Below are positions 30,698 through 40,313 of a DNA stretch of 64,000 nucleotides, in pieces. The first letter of the stretch is position 1. Every line of letters begins with the position of its first letter. Below the pieces are notes generated by a model. That model was given only the letters and a program-made list of their open reading frames with translations, was not told the origin of the DNA and searched no databases. The stretch is from Bog-473 sp963744225. GTDB taxonomy: Bacteria > Actinomycetota > Acidimicrobiia > Acidimicrobiales > RAAP-2. Made by a program: the position numbers and the translations under genes. The DNA lies in contig CAVUSV010000003.1 in assembly GCA_963744225.1 (NCBI GenBank), positions 620,001-684,000 of the forward strand, read 5' to 3'.

Positions 30698-31159
30698 ATT
30701 GGAAAGGCTGGCGGTGCGCAGGGATGCTCCTCGGAGAATCTCGGTCGAGGCGTCGAACCTGCACGGGGCGGCATGGCCTGAATGGCCGTCCTGCCCAAGC
30801 GAAGCGACTCTCCCAAGGGGGATGAGACCTCAAGTCTATCGCGCATGCCCCTTGGTTCGATTTCGGTCGGACCTGGTGCTTTCCGCCGACAGGATCGGCA
30901 TCTCTGGTGGAGGAGTCTCGTTTGTGACTTCGGACGGTCCCCGACCACTGTTCATTGTCGAGTCCTCAACACGCGGCCAACGGCACAGCAGTCGCCGACA
31001 CCGCGCGTCGCTCATTTCCACGGATGTCCCACGCCGGAGACGGACGCCGGGGAGCATCTCTCGCTGTTTGTGCTGGTCAGGAGTGGTAGCTCCCGCCAGT
31101 TGCGGCGAATCCCGCGATTGCGGGGGATAGACACCCGCCAACGCCAATAGCCTCTGTTC
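30698..31159. other. Divergent intergenic region, no recognisable gene
   Basis: This 462-bp region separates the minus-strand glycan operon from the plus-strand pirin gene, and should hold both promoters. The first about 120 bp may encode an N-terminal extension of the GT4 protein. No RNA gene, repeat or convincing frame is seen in the rest. Confidence 0.5.
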
Positions 31160-32191
31160 GTGACCGACCCTGTGGTTCAGGCCGTTCCTCTTGGCTTCCA
31201 GTGGGCGACGGTTGACCCGTTTCTCTTCTGCGTGCATCACCTTGATCGTTATCCGATGGCGAACGAGCACATGGGTCCGGCCGCGTCGCTCGCGGCGCGG
31301 GATATCGGTATGGACTTTTCTGGCGCCGATGGGTGGAGCATGTACCACGGAAGTGTGATTCCGGGGTTTCCCCGGCATCCACACCGCGGCTTCGAAACGG
31401 TCACCTTCGTTCGCCAAGGTTTCATCGACCACTCCGACTCACTCGGCGCAACCGCCAGATTCGGTCGAGGCGATGTGCAATGGCTCACAGCAGGCGGTGG
31501 CATCGTTCACTGCGAGATGTTTCCGTTGCTCAACCAGCAAGTCGGCAACCCGTGCGAGCTGTTCCAGATCTGGCTGAACCTTCCAGCAGAAGACAAAATG
31601 GTCGATCCCTACTTCACCATGCTCTGGGACGAAGACATCCCGCGGATCGTGGCACTGGACGAGGAGGGCCGCGCGGTTGAGATCTCGGTGATCGCTGGGG
31701 CGCTCGACGGCACCAGGGCGCTGGCTCCGCCTCCAAATTCGTGGGCGTCGCGACCCGACGCAGAGCTGGCGATCTGGCATCAACTCTTTCAACCATTCGC
31801 GAAATGGACGCTCCCACCAACGACGGCCCAGAGCACCGTTCGGACGCTCTACGTGTTTGAGGGGTCCGTGAGCGTCGGTGGGCGGGACCTCGAGGCCTCC
31901 ACAGGTGCCGTGCTTCGAACCGAGGAACCGGTCGGCCTCACGGGTGGCCCCTACGGCGCTGAGGCGCTTGTGCTCCAAGGGCGACCGATCGGGGAGCCAG
32001 TGTCGCAATATGGGCCCTTTGTTATGAACGATGAAGCCGGGATCAACAAAGCTCTCGCCGACTACCAGCGGACAGGATTCGGAGGGTGGCCGTGGCCCAC
32101 GGATGACCCTGTCCATCCACGCACAACGGGGCGATTCGCCCGTCACGCCGACGGTCACGTCGAGGAGCGGGTCATGGTGGCGCCCTCGTGA
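31160..32191 (+). CDS. Pirin-family bicupin protein
   Basis: A 343-residue protein. The N-terminal cupin has the iron ligands in PRHPHRGFETVTFV (two His) and GGGIVHCEMF (His and Glu). A second cupin follows. The loop between them has the LNLPAEDKMVDPYF segment typical of bacterial pirins. Bacterial pirins can be quercetinases or regulators of metabolism; the substrate cannot be told here. Start GTG 31160. It is monocistronic. Confidence 0.88.
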   Translation: MTDPVVQAVPLGFQWATVDPFLFCVHHLDRYPMANEHMGPAASLAARDIGMDFSGADGWSMYHGSVIPGFPRHPHRGFETVTFVRQGFIDHSDSLGATARFGRGDVQWLTAGGGIVHCEMFPLLNQQVGNPCELFQIWLNLPAEDKMVDPYFTMLWDEDIPRIVALDEEGRAVEISVIAGALDGTRALAPPPNSWASRPDAELAIWHQLFQPFAKWTLPPTTAQSTVRTLYVFEGSVSVGGRDLEASTGAVLRTEEPVGLTGGPYGAEALVLQGRPIGEPVSQYGPFVMNDEAGINKALADYQRTGFGGWPWPTDDPVHPRTTGRFARHADGHVEERVMVAPS

Positions 32192-32240
32192 CACTGTCAC
32201 CGGCTACCTGACGGATTCGCAACCTCGGAGACCCACCCGA

Positions 32241-32615
32241 CTATGCCAGCGCAGCTCGAATCTCCTCAACGGACACTTCGGCAGTCACATTTCCCCCACA
32301 TTGAGTGCACTCGTGCGTATGGCGGAATGAACGGATGAGGCGCGTCCCCTGCGGATTGAGAAACACGGTGAATGCTTCGGAGCCCTCCCTTGTCTCGAGC
32401 CCGTAGTACTGGCGCCATTGCGTGACCACGCGCCGCCCCTCGACGTCGATGCCTTTGAGGATCCGGCGGAATCGCATGTGGTCGGTGTCGAAGACCCAGG
32501 TGCTGTTGCATGACTCGAAGAGCACAGGTGCCACGTTCTTATTCTGCACCGACCGCCTAAGAGCCGGGTCAGAGTTGGATTGCTGTTCTGTGAAGGTGCG
32601 AGGCCGAACCGTCAT
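32241..32615 (-). CDS. Conserved hypothetical protein with a C-terminal zinc-type Cys/His cluster
   Basis: A 124-residue protein. A central beta-rich part (VLFESCNSTWVFDTDHMRFRR, VVTQWRQYYGLE, FTVFLNP) is followed by HTHECTQCGGNV, a plausible metal site (H-x-H-x2-C-x2-C). No family recognised. ATG overlaps the stop of the upstream reductase (ATGA), so both are translated together. Confidence 0.65.
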   Translation of the reverse strand: MTVRPRTFTEQQSNSDPALRRSVQNKNVAPVLFESCNSTWVFDTDHMRFRRILKGIDVEGRRVVTQWRQYYGLETREGSEAFTVFLNPQGTRLIRSFRHTHECTQCGGNVTAEVSVEEIRAALA

Positions 32616-33553
32616 CTCCCGCGGGACCCAGCCATTGGGATCAAGACGATCTTGCCTCGCGTATGGCGCTGTTCGAGCTCGGCGTAGGCGTCGCGGACCC
32701 TGTCCAGGGGGTAGGTGGCAGCGATCGGAATCTCGATCTGGCCGGACGCCACGTAGTCGGCCATCTGCGCCATGATCTCGGGCGTCGAGGCGTCCACGCT
32801 GCCCTCCGCGTGGGCGCCAACCTCCTTGGCCTTTTCCCGAGAGGTGATGGTCTCAATGCGGTCTGGGGCCACGCCGAGGTCGACGGCTAGCTGCACGTAT
32901 TGCGGGCCGAAGAGGTCGATGAAGGCGTCGATCCCGTCGGGCGCCGCGGCTCTCAGTCGATCCGCCAGCCCGTCACCGTAGGAGACCGGAGTGACGCCGT
33001 GCGCGGCCAGCCAGTCGTGATTGTGTTCCGACGCGATGCCGAGCACGTTCGCCCCCTTGATCTTGAGGTATTGGACGACCACCGTTCCCACACCGCCCGC
33101 CGCAGCCGATACCGCCACCGTGTCGCCCTTGTGCGGGTTGACGGCCCGGACGGCGGCATAGGCGGTACAGCCGACGACATAGAGCGAGCCCGCGGTCTCC
33201 CAGCTCAACGTGGGCGGTTCCGGAAGAAGTTGGCCAACAGGAACTGCGACGTATTCGGCATGGCTCGATCGTTGCCACGACCAGCCAAAGACCTCCTCGC
33301 CGACGCGGAATTCTGTGACCCCGTCGCCCACCGAGCTGACCACACCGGCGAGATCGCTGCCCTGGCCGGAAGGAAAGGTCGCCGGGAACATCTTGTCGAG
33401 GGAGCCAGTCCGGATGGACGTTTCGCCGGGATTGATGCTGGCGGCCCGGACCTCGACAACCACCTCACCGGGGGCTGGATGCGGTACCTCCACGTCTGCG
33501 ATGTACAAGACATCTCGATCGCCGTACTTGTCGAACTGCACCGCTCGACTCAT
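32612..33553 (-). CDS. Zinc-independent quinone oxidoreductase-like (MDR) protein
   Basis: A 313-residue medium-chain dehydrogenase/reductase. It starts MSRAVQFDKYGDRDVLYIAD, has NPGETSIRTG and GSDLAGVVSSVGDGV, and binds NADPH at VSAAAGGVGTVVVQYLKIKG. The catalytic zinc Cys/His are absent, as in quinone oxidoreductases (QOR/CurA type). It ends HTRGKIVLIP. It reduces quinones or enones using NADPH. ATG 33553 has GGAGG upstream. Confidence 0.88.
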   Translation of the reverse strand: MSRAVQFDKYGDRDVLYIADVEVPHPAPGEVVVEVRAASINPGETSIRTGSLDKMFPATFPSGQGSDLAGVVSSVGDGVTEFRVGEEVFGWSWQRSSHAEYVAVPVGQLLPEPPTLSWETAGSLYVVGCTAYAAVRAVNPHKGDTVAVSAAAGGVGTVVVQYLKIKGANVLGIASEHNHDWLAAHGVTPVSYGDGLADRLRAAAPDGIDAFIDLFGPQYVQLAVDLGVAPDRIETITSREKAKEVGAHAEGSVDASTPEIMAQMADYVASGQIEIPIAATYPLDRVRDAYAELEQRHTRGKIVLIPMAGSRGR

Positions 33554-33827
33554 GGGCCTCCTCTCGACGTTCTCCAATTCGCAACGTCGAGGGCGCCCGG
33601 GAACTTCCCGTCTCCGTTTGCTCAAGGTGGGAACCAGCGTTGAACCAGATCGGCTGCGAAGAGCCCTCGCCGACCGCGGAGCCTATCCTCAAGGACATTT
33701 TGCGACGCGCGCGCACGCTCACCGACGAGGGTGCTTGTAGCAGCACGGTCGAGCAGTCAAGATACCGGCTGCAGTGAGCACTCCCCGAGCCTCCGGCCAA
33801 CACGTCTCGAACCGCCGGAGCCGCACC

Positions 33828-35885
33828 ATGCAACGCCGCCGGCGTGCTCTCCTCGGAGCGGGTGTCGTTCTCCTGGTCATCGCGATTGTGACTGTGGTGA
33901 ACGCCTCCTCGACGCCCGGGACCAGCAACAACGCGAACAACGCAACGCAGCAGACCGGCACCAAGACCACCCAGCAAGCCAGCACCCAGACGTCGTCCCA
34001 GAGCTCAGCGCAGCCGATCGGCGCACGGGCCACGGGAGGCAGTGGGATACCAGCCGTCGAATCCGGGCTTCTTCCATGGTCGCTCGCGCAGCCCCTAAGT
34101 CGCGAGGTCGTGGTCCCGGGACAGAGTCCGGCGAGCGTCGTCGTCCTGGGCGGGTTGACCAGCGGGAACGTGACCACGGGGAGCGTTGTCGCTCTCGGCG
34201 TCCCGGGCGGCACGGCAGCGTCTGCCGGTTCGCTCGTGACCGCAACGCATGATGCCGCCGGAGCGGTGGTCGGAGGGCGCGTCTTGGTCTTCGGCGGTGG
34301 CGCCCAAACGTCCTTTACGACCGTCCAGGCGGTCCCGTTGTCCTCCGGAGGGACAGCCACGGCGAGCGTCACGGGGCAGCTCCCGCAGCCCAGGTCGGAT
34401 GATGCCGCGGCCACGGTCGGCGGGACCGCCTACGTGATCGGCGGCTACGACGGCACCCATGCAGATCCCCAGGTCCTGGCCACGACGAACGGCCGCACCT
34501 TCAGTGTGGTGGGGTCACTGCCGGTGCCGGTCCGCTACCCCGCTGTCGCGGCCGTGGGGACGTCGATCTACGTGTTCGGCGGCGAGCAAGTCGGCGGAAC
34601 CCCCGTCGACTCCGTCCAGAGGATCGATACGACATCGGGACACATCTCCGTGGTCGGTCACCTCCCGCAGCCGCTGACCGGGGCGTCCGCAGTCACCCTT
34701 GGGGGCGTGATCTACGTGGCAGGAGGGAACAGCGGCACGGCGGACGTGGCCACGATCTACGCCTTCGACACCCGCCACGCGCGAGTCCTGGTGGCGGGCC
34801 AGCTGATTGCACCCGTGGCCAACGCCGCCGTGGCCGTCGTCGGCGACACGGCCTGGTTAGTCGGCGGGGAGAGCGCCACCGTGCCGAGGACCACGGTGCA
34901 GATGCTCAAGCCCAATACGAAGTTCGGTCTCGCCGGGCTCCCGGGCGCGGGGTCGCCGTACTACGGGCAGAAGCTGCTGATCGCCGACAGGGGGAACAAC
35001 CGGCTGCTGGTCCTCGACGACACGGGAGCAGTCACTTGGACCTATCCGAACCCTCCTTCCATGCCGCCACCCCCGGGACCGGGCGGTTTCTATTTCCCCG
35101 ACGACGCCTTCTTCATCCACCACGGCGCCGGCATCATCTCCAACCAGGAGGAGAACGAGACCATCGTCCAGCTCGGGTACCCCAGTGGCAAGCTCCTTTG
35201 GAGCTACGGCCACCCCTCCGTGATCGGTTCGTCGCCGGGGTATCTGCACGAACCCGACGACGCCTATCTGCTCAAGAATGGCAATGTCACGGTCGCGGAT
35301 GCGAGCAACTGCCGCATTATCCAAATCAACCCCGCCGGAACGATCGTCAGTCAGATCGGAACGACCGGAAGCTGCGTGCACAATCCCCCGACATCGCTCG
35401 GAGGACCAAACGGCGACACGCCGCTGGCAAATGGCAATTTCTTGATCTCCGAGACCCATGGTTCCTACATCAGTGAGTACACACCGAGCGGGTCGTTGGT
35501 CTGGACCACGCACCTCAACATCGGCTACCCGTCCGATCCCCAGCAGCTCGGTCCGGACCTCTACCTCTGTGCCGACTACGAGCACCCCGGTGGGATCATC
35601 GAGTTCAACCGGGCCGGCCAGATTCTCTACCAGTACCGGGCGCCGTCGGGCATCAACGAGCTCAACCAGCCCTCGCTGGTCGAGTTGCTGCCGAGCGGTG
35701 TCTTCATGATAAACGACGACTACCGCAACCGGATGGCCGCCATCGATCCCACGACTCAGGCTTTGGTGTGGAACTACGGCGTCCCTGATGTGGCGGGAAC
35801 CGCGCCGGGGCAGCTCAACATCCCCGACGGCTTCGACATCTTGAACCCCGACGGTTCGACCCCGTTGCATCCCCAGACAGGCTGA
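33828..35885 (+). CDS. Membrane-anchored Kelch/PQQ-type double beta-propeller protein
   Basis: About 685 residues. A basic start (MQRRRRALLGAG) and a hydrophobic segment (VVLLVIAIVTVV) form a membrane anchor or signal. A Thr/Ser/Gln-rich linker follows. Residues of about 70-370 hold Kelch repeats (GGTAYVIGGYDG, GTSIYVFGGEQ, GGVIYVAGGN). The C-terminal half resembles arylsulfotransferase/NHL-type propellers (LLIADRGNNRLLVLDDTG, DAYLLKNGNVTVADASNCRI). ATG 33828 with GGAG upstream is preferred to the in-frame GTG at 33774. Extracellular; function unknown. Confidence 0.78.
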   Translation: MQRRRRALLGAGVVLLVIAIVTVVNASSTPGTSNNANNATQQTGTKTTQQASTQTSSQSSAQPIGARATGGSGIPAVESGLLPWSLAQPLSREVVVPGQSPASVVVLGGLTSGNVTTGSVVALGVPGGTAASAGSLVTATHDAAGAVVGGRVLVFGGGAQTSFTTVQAVPLSSGGTATASVTGQLPQPRSDDAAATVGGTAYVIGGYDGTHADPQVLATTNGRTFSVVGSLPVPVRYPAVAAVGTSIYVFGGEQVGGTPVDSVQRIDTTSGHISVVGHLPQPLTGASAVTLGGVIYVAGGNSGTADVATIYAFDTRHARVLVAGQLIAPVANAAVAVVGDTAWLVGGESATVPRTTVQMLKPNTKFGLAGLPGAGSPYYGQKLLIADRGNNRLLVLDDTGAVTWTYPNPPSMPPPPGPGGFYFPDDAFFIHHGAGIISNQEENETIVQLGYPSGKLLWSYGHPSVIGSSPGYLHEPDDAYLLKNGNVTVADASNCRIIQINPAGTIVSQIGTTGSCVHNPPTSLGGPNGDTPLANGNFLISETHGSYISEYTPSGSLVWTTHLNIGYPSDPQQLGPDLYLCADYEHPGGIIEFNRAGQILYQYRAPSGINELNQPSLVELLPSGVFMINDDYRNRMAAIDPTTQALVWNYGVPDVAGTAPGQLNIPDGFDILNPDGSTPLHPQTG

Positions 35886-35904
35886 GCCTCTGGTCGGCGG
35901 CAAC

Positions 35905-36303
35905 TTAGCCAACGGCATCCCGGATGAGGTCCACGGCGTCGGGTGGGAGCGTCAGCCACTGCAGCGCAACGACCGCCGCGGCATCTGGTGCGGGGCCGTC
36001 GTCGAGGTACTCCGCCAGCGCGGTGTAGCCGTCCACCACTGTGCGGAAGCCGATGGCCAGGGCGTGATAGTCCATCTGCAAGAAGTTGGCCGTGACGCGG
36101 AGCAGCGGATAGGCGCCACCCTGGTGCACCAGCGACCAGCGATAGAGCTCGGCCAAGCGCTCGACGTAGACCTCCGAAGCGTGCTCACTGGCCACGAAGA
36201 CGGCCTCGGCGACCACTTCGAGGGGCGAGGGCTCGAAGATGCTGTAGCTGAACCCTGCGATTTCGGGCGCGGGCTCGCACACGCCTTCATAGGGGTCGGA
36301 CAT
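35905..36303 (-). CDS. Conserved hypothetical protein
   Basis: A 132-residue acidic, mostly helical protein starting MSDPYEGVCEPAPEIAG and ending LPPDAVDLIRDAVG. ATG 36303 has GGAGGC upstream. No motif or family recognised. It is convergent with the propeller gene. Confidence 0.6.
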   Translation of the reverse strand: MSDPYEGVCEPAPEIAGFSYSIFEPSPLEVVAEAVFVASEHASEVYVERLAELYRWSLVHQGGAYPLLRVTANFLQMDYHALAIGFRTVVDGYTALAEYLDDGPAPDAAAVVALQWLTLPPDAVDLIRDAVG

Positions 36304-36426
36304 CCTGCCTCCATTGCCTGGCCTTACCACCGTGCCCGAAGGTCGGTTGGTGAGCGTCGTTGGCCCAGGTGCCTCAGCTCGTCTCAATGGACGATGCAAG
36401 TGTACGCCCGGCCCGAAGGCGACCGT

Positions 36427-37413
36427 TCACGCGCTCAGGATGGGGAACCGACCGGATGCAATCGCGTCCGCGGGGGCCACCCAGACCCGTTGGCCTGTCT
36501 CCAGGCCGAGGTCGGCCGCGGTGCCGCGGCTGAGCTGGATCCAGCAGTCGCCGCCGTCCGGGAGATCCACGTCGACCTTGACCTCGAACCCCAAATGGGT
36601 GATCCGCGTCACCGTTCCCTCGACCGCACTCGGTGACAGTCTCCCGTCTTCGACGCGGTGCACGACCAGGTCGTGGGGGCGGACCCACTGGCCATGCAGC
36701 CGGGTCGCCGGACCGAGGAACGTGAGGACGAACTCGTTGGCCGGGTGGTCGTACATATCGGCCGGCGTACCCACCTGCTCCAGGCGGCCGTGGTTGATGA
36801 TGGCCAGTCGGTCGGACACCTCCATCGCCTCCTCCTGGTCGTGCGTGACGAGCACCGTCGTCACCTGGAGCGTGTCGTGCAGGTCACGCAGCCACTGGCG
36901 CAGTTGTGTGCGCACCTGGGCGTCCAGCGCGCCGAAGGGCTCGTCCAGGAGCAGAACCTTCGGCTCGATGGCCAGGGCGCGGGCCAGCGCCATGCGCTGG
37001 CGCTGGCCGCCCGAGAGTTGGGAGGGATAGCGGTCGCCCAGGTGGGCCAGGCCGACCAGGTCGAGCAGCTCGTCCACCCGCGCCTTGACCTCGGCCTTGG
37101 GACGGCGCCGGATCTCGAGCCCGAAGGCGACGTTGCGCCGCACGGTGAGGTGGCGGAACGGCGCATAGTGCTGGAAGCAGAACCCGACGCCGCGGCTGCG
37201 GGCCGGCGTGGCGGTCAGGTCCTCGCCTTCGATCCGGACGGTACCGGAGTCGGGTGTGTCCAGACCGGCGATGATGCGGAGCAGCGTCGACTTGCCGCCG
37301 CCGCTCGGGCCGAGCAGCGCCGTGAGGGAGCCCGTCGGCACCTCCAGCGTCACGTCCTCGAGGGCCACGGCGTCGCCGAAGCGCTTCGAGATGGACTGCA
37401 CGTGGATACTCAT
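36427..37413 (-). CDS. cysA: Sulfate ABC transporter ATP-binding protein
   Basis: A 328-residue ATPase. Walker A GPSGGGKST, Q-loop FCFQHYAPFRHLTV, signature LSGGQRQR, Walker B LLLDEPFGALD and H-loop VTHDQEEAMEV are all intact. The C-terminal TOBE-like extension is shorter than in sugar importers. ATG overlaps the permease stop (ATGA). It energises sulfate/thiosulfate uptake at the inner face of the membrane. Last gene of sbp-cysT-cysW-cysA. Confidence 0.92.
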   Translation of the reverse strand: MSIHVQSISKRFGDAVALEDVTLEVPTGSLTALLGPSGGGKSTLLRIIAGLDTPDSGTVRIEGEDLTATPARSRGVGFCFQHYAPFRHLTVRRNVAFGLEIRRRPKAEVKARVDELLDLVGLAHLGDRYPSQLSGGQRQRMALARALAIEPKVLLLDEPFGALDAQVRTQLRQWLRDLHDTLQVTTVLVTHDQEEAMEVSDRLAIINHGRLEQVGTPADMYDHPANEFVLTFLGPATRLHGQWVRPHDLVVHRVEDGRLSPSAVEGTVTRITHLGFEVKVDVDLPDGGDCWIQLSRGTAADLGLETGQRVWVAPADAIASGRFPILSA

Positions 37414-38231
37414 GCGGCCGCCTTGTCGTGCCAGGCGTCCCGCTTGCGGTCGGTCACCGTGAGGAGTGTAAGCACGATGAGGGCGGAGAGGCACAGGGTC
37501 ACCGCACCCACGTACGCGCTCTGCTGATCGAGGTTGTCGATGCTGGTGGAGATGAACAGGGGGAGCGTCTGTGTCTTGCCGGCGATGGCGCCGGAAACGA
37601 TGACCACCGCGCCGAACTCACCCAGCACTCGTGCCGTCGTGAGCGTGACGCCGTAGGCCAGGCCCCGCCTGATGTTGGGCAGGGTGATGCGCCGGAAGAC
37701 GGTGAACGGCCGGGCGCCGAGCGTGCGCGCCGCCTGCTCCTGCTCGGTGCCGATCTCCTGAAGCACCGGGAGCACCTCGCGGACGACATATGGGAGCGAC
37801 ACGGCCGCGGATGCCATCACGATGCCCGGGAGCGAGAAGATCACGGCGATGCCGTGTGCCGCCAGCCAGGTGCCGAACCAGCCCGTCTTGCCGTACACCA
37901 GGACGAGCCCGAGCCCGATGACCACTGGAGAGAGGGCGAGGGGGATGTCGACGAGCGCATCGAGCAGCCAGGCCCCCGGGAAGCGGTGGCGGGCCAAGAT
38001 GAGCGACACGCCCACCCCGAAGATCGTGTTCAGCGGCACGGCGATAGCGGCCACGAGCAGTGTGAGCCAGAGCGCGTGCAGGGCGTCCGGCGCAGCCAGG
38101 GCGTCCCACGCGACTCCGAGTCCGTGCTGAAAGGCGCGGTAGAACACCCAAGAGACGGGCAGGACGACGAGCAGGGCCAGGTAGCCCAGCACGGCGAAGC
38201 GCAGGGGTAGGCGCCAGCCCGAGCCCTTCAC
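37410..38231 (-). CDS. cysW: Sulfate ABC transporter permease
   Basis: A 273-residue permease with about six membrane helices. The EAA loop is EQEQAARTLGARPFTVFRRITLP. GTG 38231 overlaps the stop of cysT (GTGTGA). Together with CysT it forms the channel. Confidence 0.9.
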   Translation of the reverse strand: MKGSGWRLPLRFAVLGYLALLVVLPVSWVFYRAFQHGLGVAWDALAAPDALHALWLTLLVAAIAVPLNTIFGVGVSLILARHRFPGAWLLDALVDIPLALSPVVIGLGLVLVYGKTGWFGTWLAAHGIAVIFSLPGIVMASAAVSLPYVVREVLPVLQEIGTEQEQAARTLGARPFTVFRRITLPNIRRGLAYGVTLTTARVLGEFGAVVIVSGAIAGKTQTLPLFISTSIDNLDQQSAYVGAVTLCLSALIVLTLLTVTDRKRDAWHDKAAA

Positions 38232-39151
38232 ACCGACTCCGCGACATTGAAGCGGCGACGGACCCACCCGATGCCGACGAGCACGAGCAGGGAGATCGCC
38301 ACCAGGACGATCGACACCGCGCTGGCCGCAGGGAGCTGGTCGCTTTGGGAGAGGCTGAAGATCTTCGACGAGGCGACTTCGGTCTTGAACGGGATGTTGC
38401 TCGAGATGAGCACGACGGACCCGAACTCGCCGACGGCCCGCGCAAAGGCGAGGCCGGCGCCGGCCAGCACCGCGGGGAGGACGCTGGGGAGGATGACGCG
38501 CGCGAGGACCTGTCGACGGGAGGCGCCGAGCGAGGACGCCGCTTCTTCGGCTTCCGCATCGAGCTCGGCCAGCACTGGTTGGACGCTGCGGACGCAGAAG
38601 GGGAGCGTCACGAAGGCCAGCGCAGCGCCGATGCCGAGGCGGGTCCCCGCTAGGTCGACGTGGAACGGGCTGTTGGCTCCGTAGAGCGCGAGCAGCGTGA
38701 GGCCGGCCACGATGGTCGGCAGGGCGAAGGGCAGGTCGATCACGGCGCTCACGAGCGCCTTGCCCCGGAAGTCGTCACGGACGAGGACGAAGGCGATGGC
38801 GAAGCCCGCGATCGAGTTGACGACCGCCACCACGAGGGAGGCCACGAGCGTCAGCTCGAGCGCGGCGACGGCCGCGGGTTCGGTGACCGCGCGCCAGAAG
38901 GCGGCCCAACCGCCACTGAACACGTTGGTGAGGAGCGCGGCGAGGGGCAGCAGGACCAGGAGCGAGAGGTAAGTGACAGCGAGGGCCGGGCCGCCGACGC
39001 GGGCGGTCGCCCGCCCGGCCGCGGCCAGGGCGGGCGAAGGCACGGTGGGGGGGCTGCCGCGCCAACGTCCCCGCCCCGGCCGGCGACCGGTGGGTGCCGG
39101 TTCACCGCCCGGGAGACCCAGGTCGGCGACGGTTACGCCCACACCGGACAC
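38228..39151 (-). CDS. cysT: Sulfate ABC transporter permease
   Basis: A 307-residue permease. Membrane helices start around YLSLLVLLPLAALLTNVF. The EAA loop is AEAEEAASSLGASRRQVLARVILP, followed by AFARAVGEFGSVVLI, which is typical of CysT/CysU. The start is uncertain: GTG 39151 or GTG 39142, both close behind the sbp stop. Confidence 0.9.
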   Translation of the reverse strand: MSGVGVTVADLGLPGGEPAPTGRRPGRGRWRGSPPTVPSPALAAAGRATARVGGPALAVTYLSLLVLLPLAALLTNVFSGGWAAFWRAVTEPAAVAALELTLVASLVVAVVNSIAGFAIAFVLVRDDFRGKALVSAVIDLPFALPTIVAGLTLLALYGANSPFHVDLAGTRLGIGAALAFVTLPFCVRSVQPVLAELDAEAEEAASSLGASRRQVLARVILPSVLPAVLAGAGLAFARAVGEFGSVVLISSNIPFKTEVASSKIFSLSQSDQLPAASAVSIVLVAISLLVLVGIGWVRRRFNVAESV

Positions 39152-39156
39152 GGTTG

Positions 39157-40206
39157 CTACCCGCTGGCGGTGGAAACGCCGAGCGACTGCTCGACCGTGG
39201 CCATGATGCCCGTCTGGGGGTCGAAGAATTTCTTGTTGACCGCCGTCCAGCCACCCAGGTGGTCGATGGTGAAGAGCGTCTTGGGCTTGGGGAAGGTGAA
39301 CTTGGAAGCCACGGAGGGCAGAACCGGACGGTAGCCCTGCTTGCCCCACGCGGTCTGGCCGGCAGGGGAGAGGAGGTAGGCGAGGAACGCCTTCGCCGGC
39401 GCACCGGCCGTCTTGGTCACCGCGATCGGGTTCTGGATCAGGATCGTCTGTGGTGGCGTGATGACATCGACCGGCTCCCCCTTCGTCTTGGCATAGAGCG
39501 CGTCGTCCTCGTAGTCGAGGAGCACGTCACCTTGACCCGACAGGAAGGTCTGCAGGGCGGCGCTGGCACTCGAGGGCTGGGCCACCGCGTTGTGCAACAG
39601 CTGCGAGAGGTAGGTCTGGGCCTGGGCGGGCGTCTTGCCCTGGGCGATCTCGGCGCCGTAGGCAGCCATGATGTTCCACTTCGCGCTGCCCGAGCTGAAC
39701 ACGTTGGGCGTGATGACGCCGACGCCTTGCTTCACGAGGTCGGCCCAGGTGGTGATGTGCTTGGGGTTCCCCGGGCGTACCACGAAGGACACGATGGAGT
39801 CGGTCACGATGCCCTTGGTGGCACCCTTGTTCCACGAGCTGGACACCAGCCCAGCTTTGACGAGCTTGGTCATGTCGGGCTCGAGCGAGAAGTTCACGAG
39901 GTCGGCCGGCAGCCCGTTGACCACGGAGGTGGCCTGGGTGCCCGAGGGCCCGAAAGAGGGTGTGACGGTGACCCCGGCTCCGGCCTTCGTCTTGGCGAAG
40001 TCGGCGGCGAGCACGGTGTAGGCGGGCTTGGGTGTCGAGTAGGCCACCAGGTTCACGGTGCCGCCGGCCTGCGCACCGGCGGGGAGCGCCGTGAAGGCGA
40101 GGCCGGAGAGCGCCAGCGTGCCGATGGCGGCGACCCGGCGGAGAGACAGGCGTGGCGGGGCTTGACGGCCGGCGGGCGCGATGGGGCGGAGGGCATCGAT
40201 ATGCAT
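39157..40206 (-). CDS. Sulfate-binding protein, substrate-binding component
   Basis: A 349-residue exported protein. A twin basic N-terminus (RRVAAIGTLALSGLAFTALPAGAQA) forms the signal peptide. The sulfate-binding family motifs VNLVAYSTPKPAY, SFGPSGTQA, SLEPDMTKLV and WADLVKQGVGVITPNVFSSG follow. First gene of the operon. Upstream, 40225-40262 contains AT-rich promoter-like DNA with an imperfect inverted repeat (CCTAAATAC...GTCAGG) that may bind a sulfur-responsive regulator; this is tentative. Confidence 0.9.
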   Translation of the reverse strand: MHIDALRPIAPAGRQAPPRLSLRRVAAIGTLALSGLAFTALPAGAQAGGTVNLVAYSTPKPAYTVLAADFAKTKAGAGVTVTPSFGPSGTQATSVVNGLPADLVNFSLEPDMTKLVKAGLVSSSWNKGATKGIVTDSIVSFVVRPGNPKHITTWADLVKQGVGVITPNVFSSGSAKWNIMAAYGAEIAQGKTPAQAQTYLSQLLHNAVAQPSSASAALQTFLSGQGDVLLDYEDDALYAKTKGEPVDVITPPQTILIQNPIAVTKTAGAPAKAFLAYLLSPAGQTAWGKQGYRPVLPSVASKFTFPKPKTLFTIDHLGGWTAVNKKFFDPQTGIMATVEQSLGVSTASG

Positions 40207-40313
40207 CGGAGTACCTTAAACCACGCGAATTCCTAAATACAAGTGGATTAGTCAGGTATAGATGGTCGTGGGTGGTCTGAGCTGGTTTTGGTGGCTCCAG
40301 AGGGCTCCGGAGG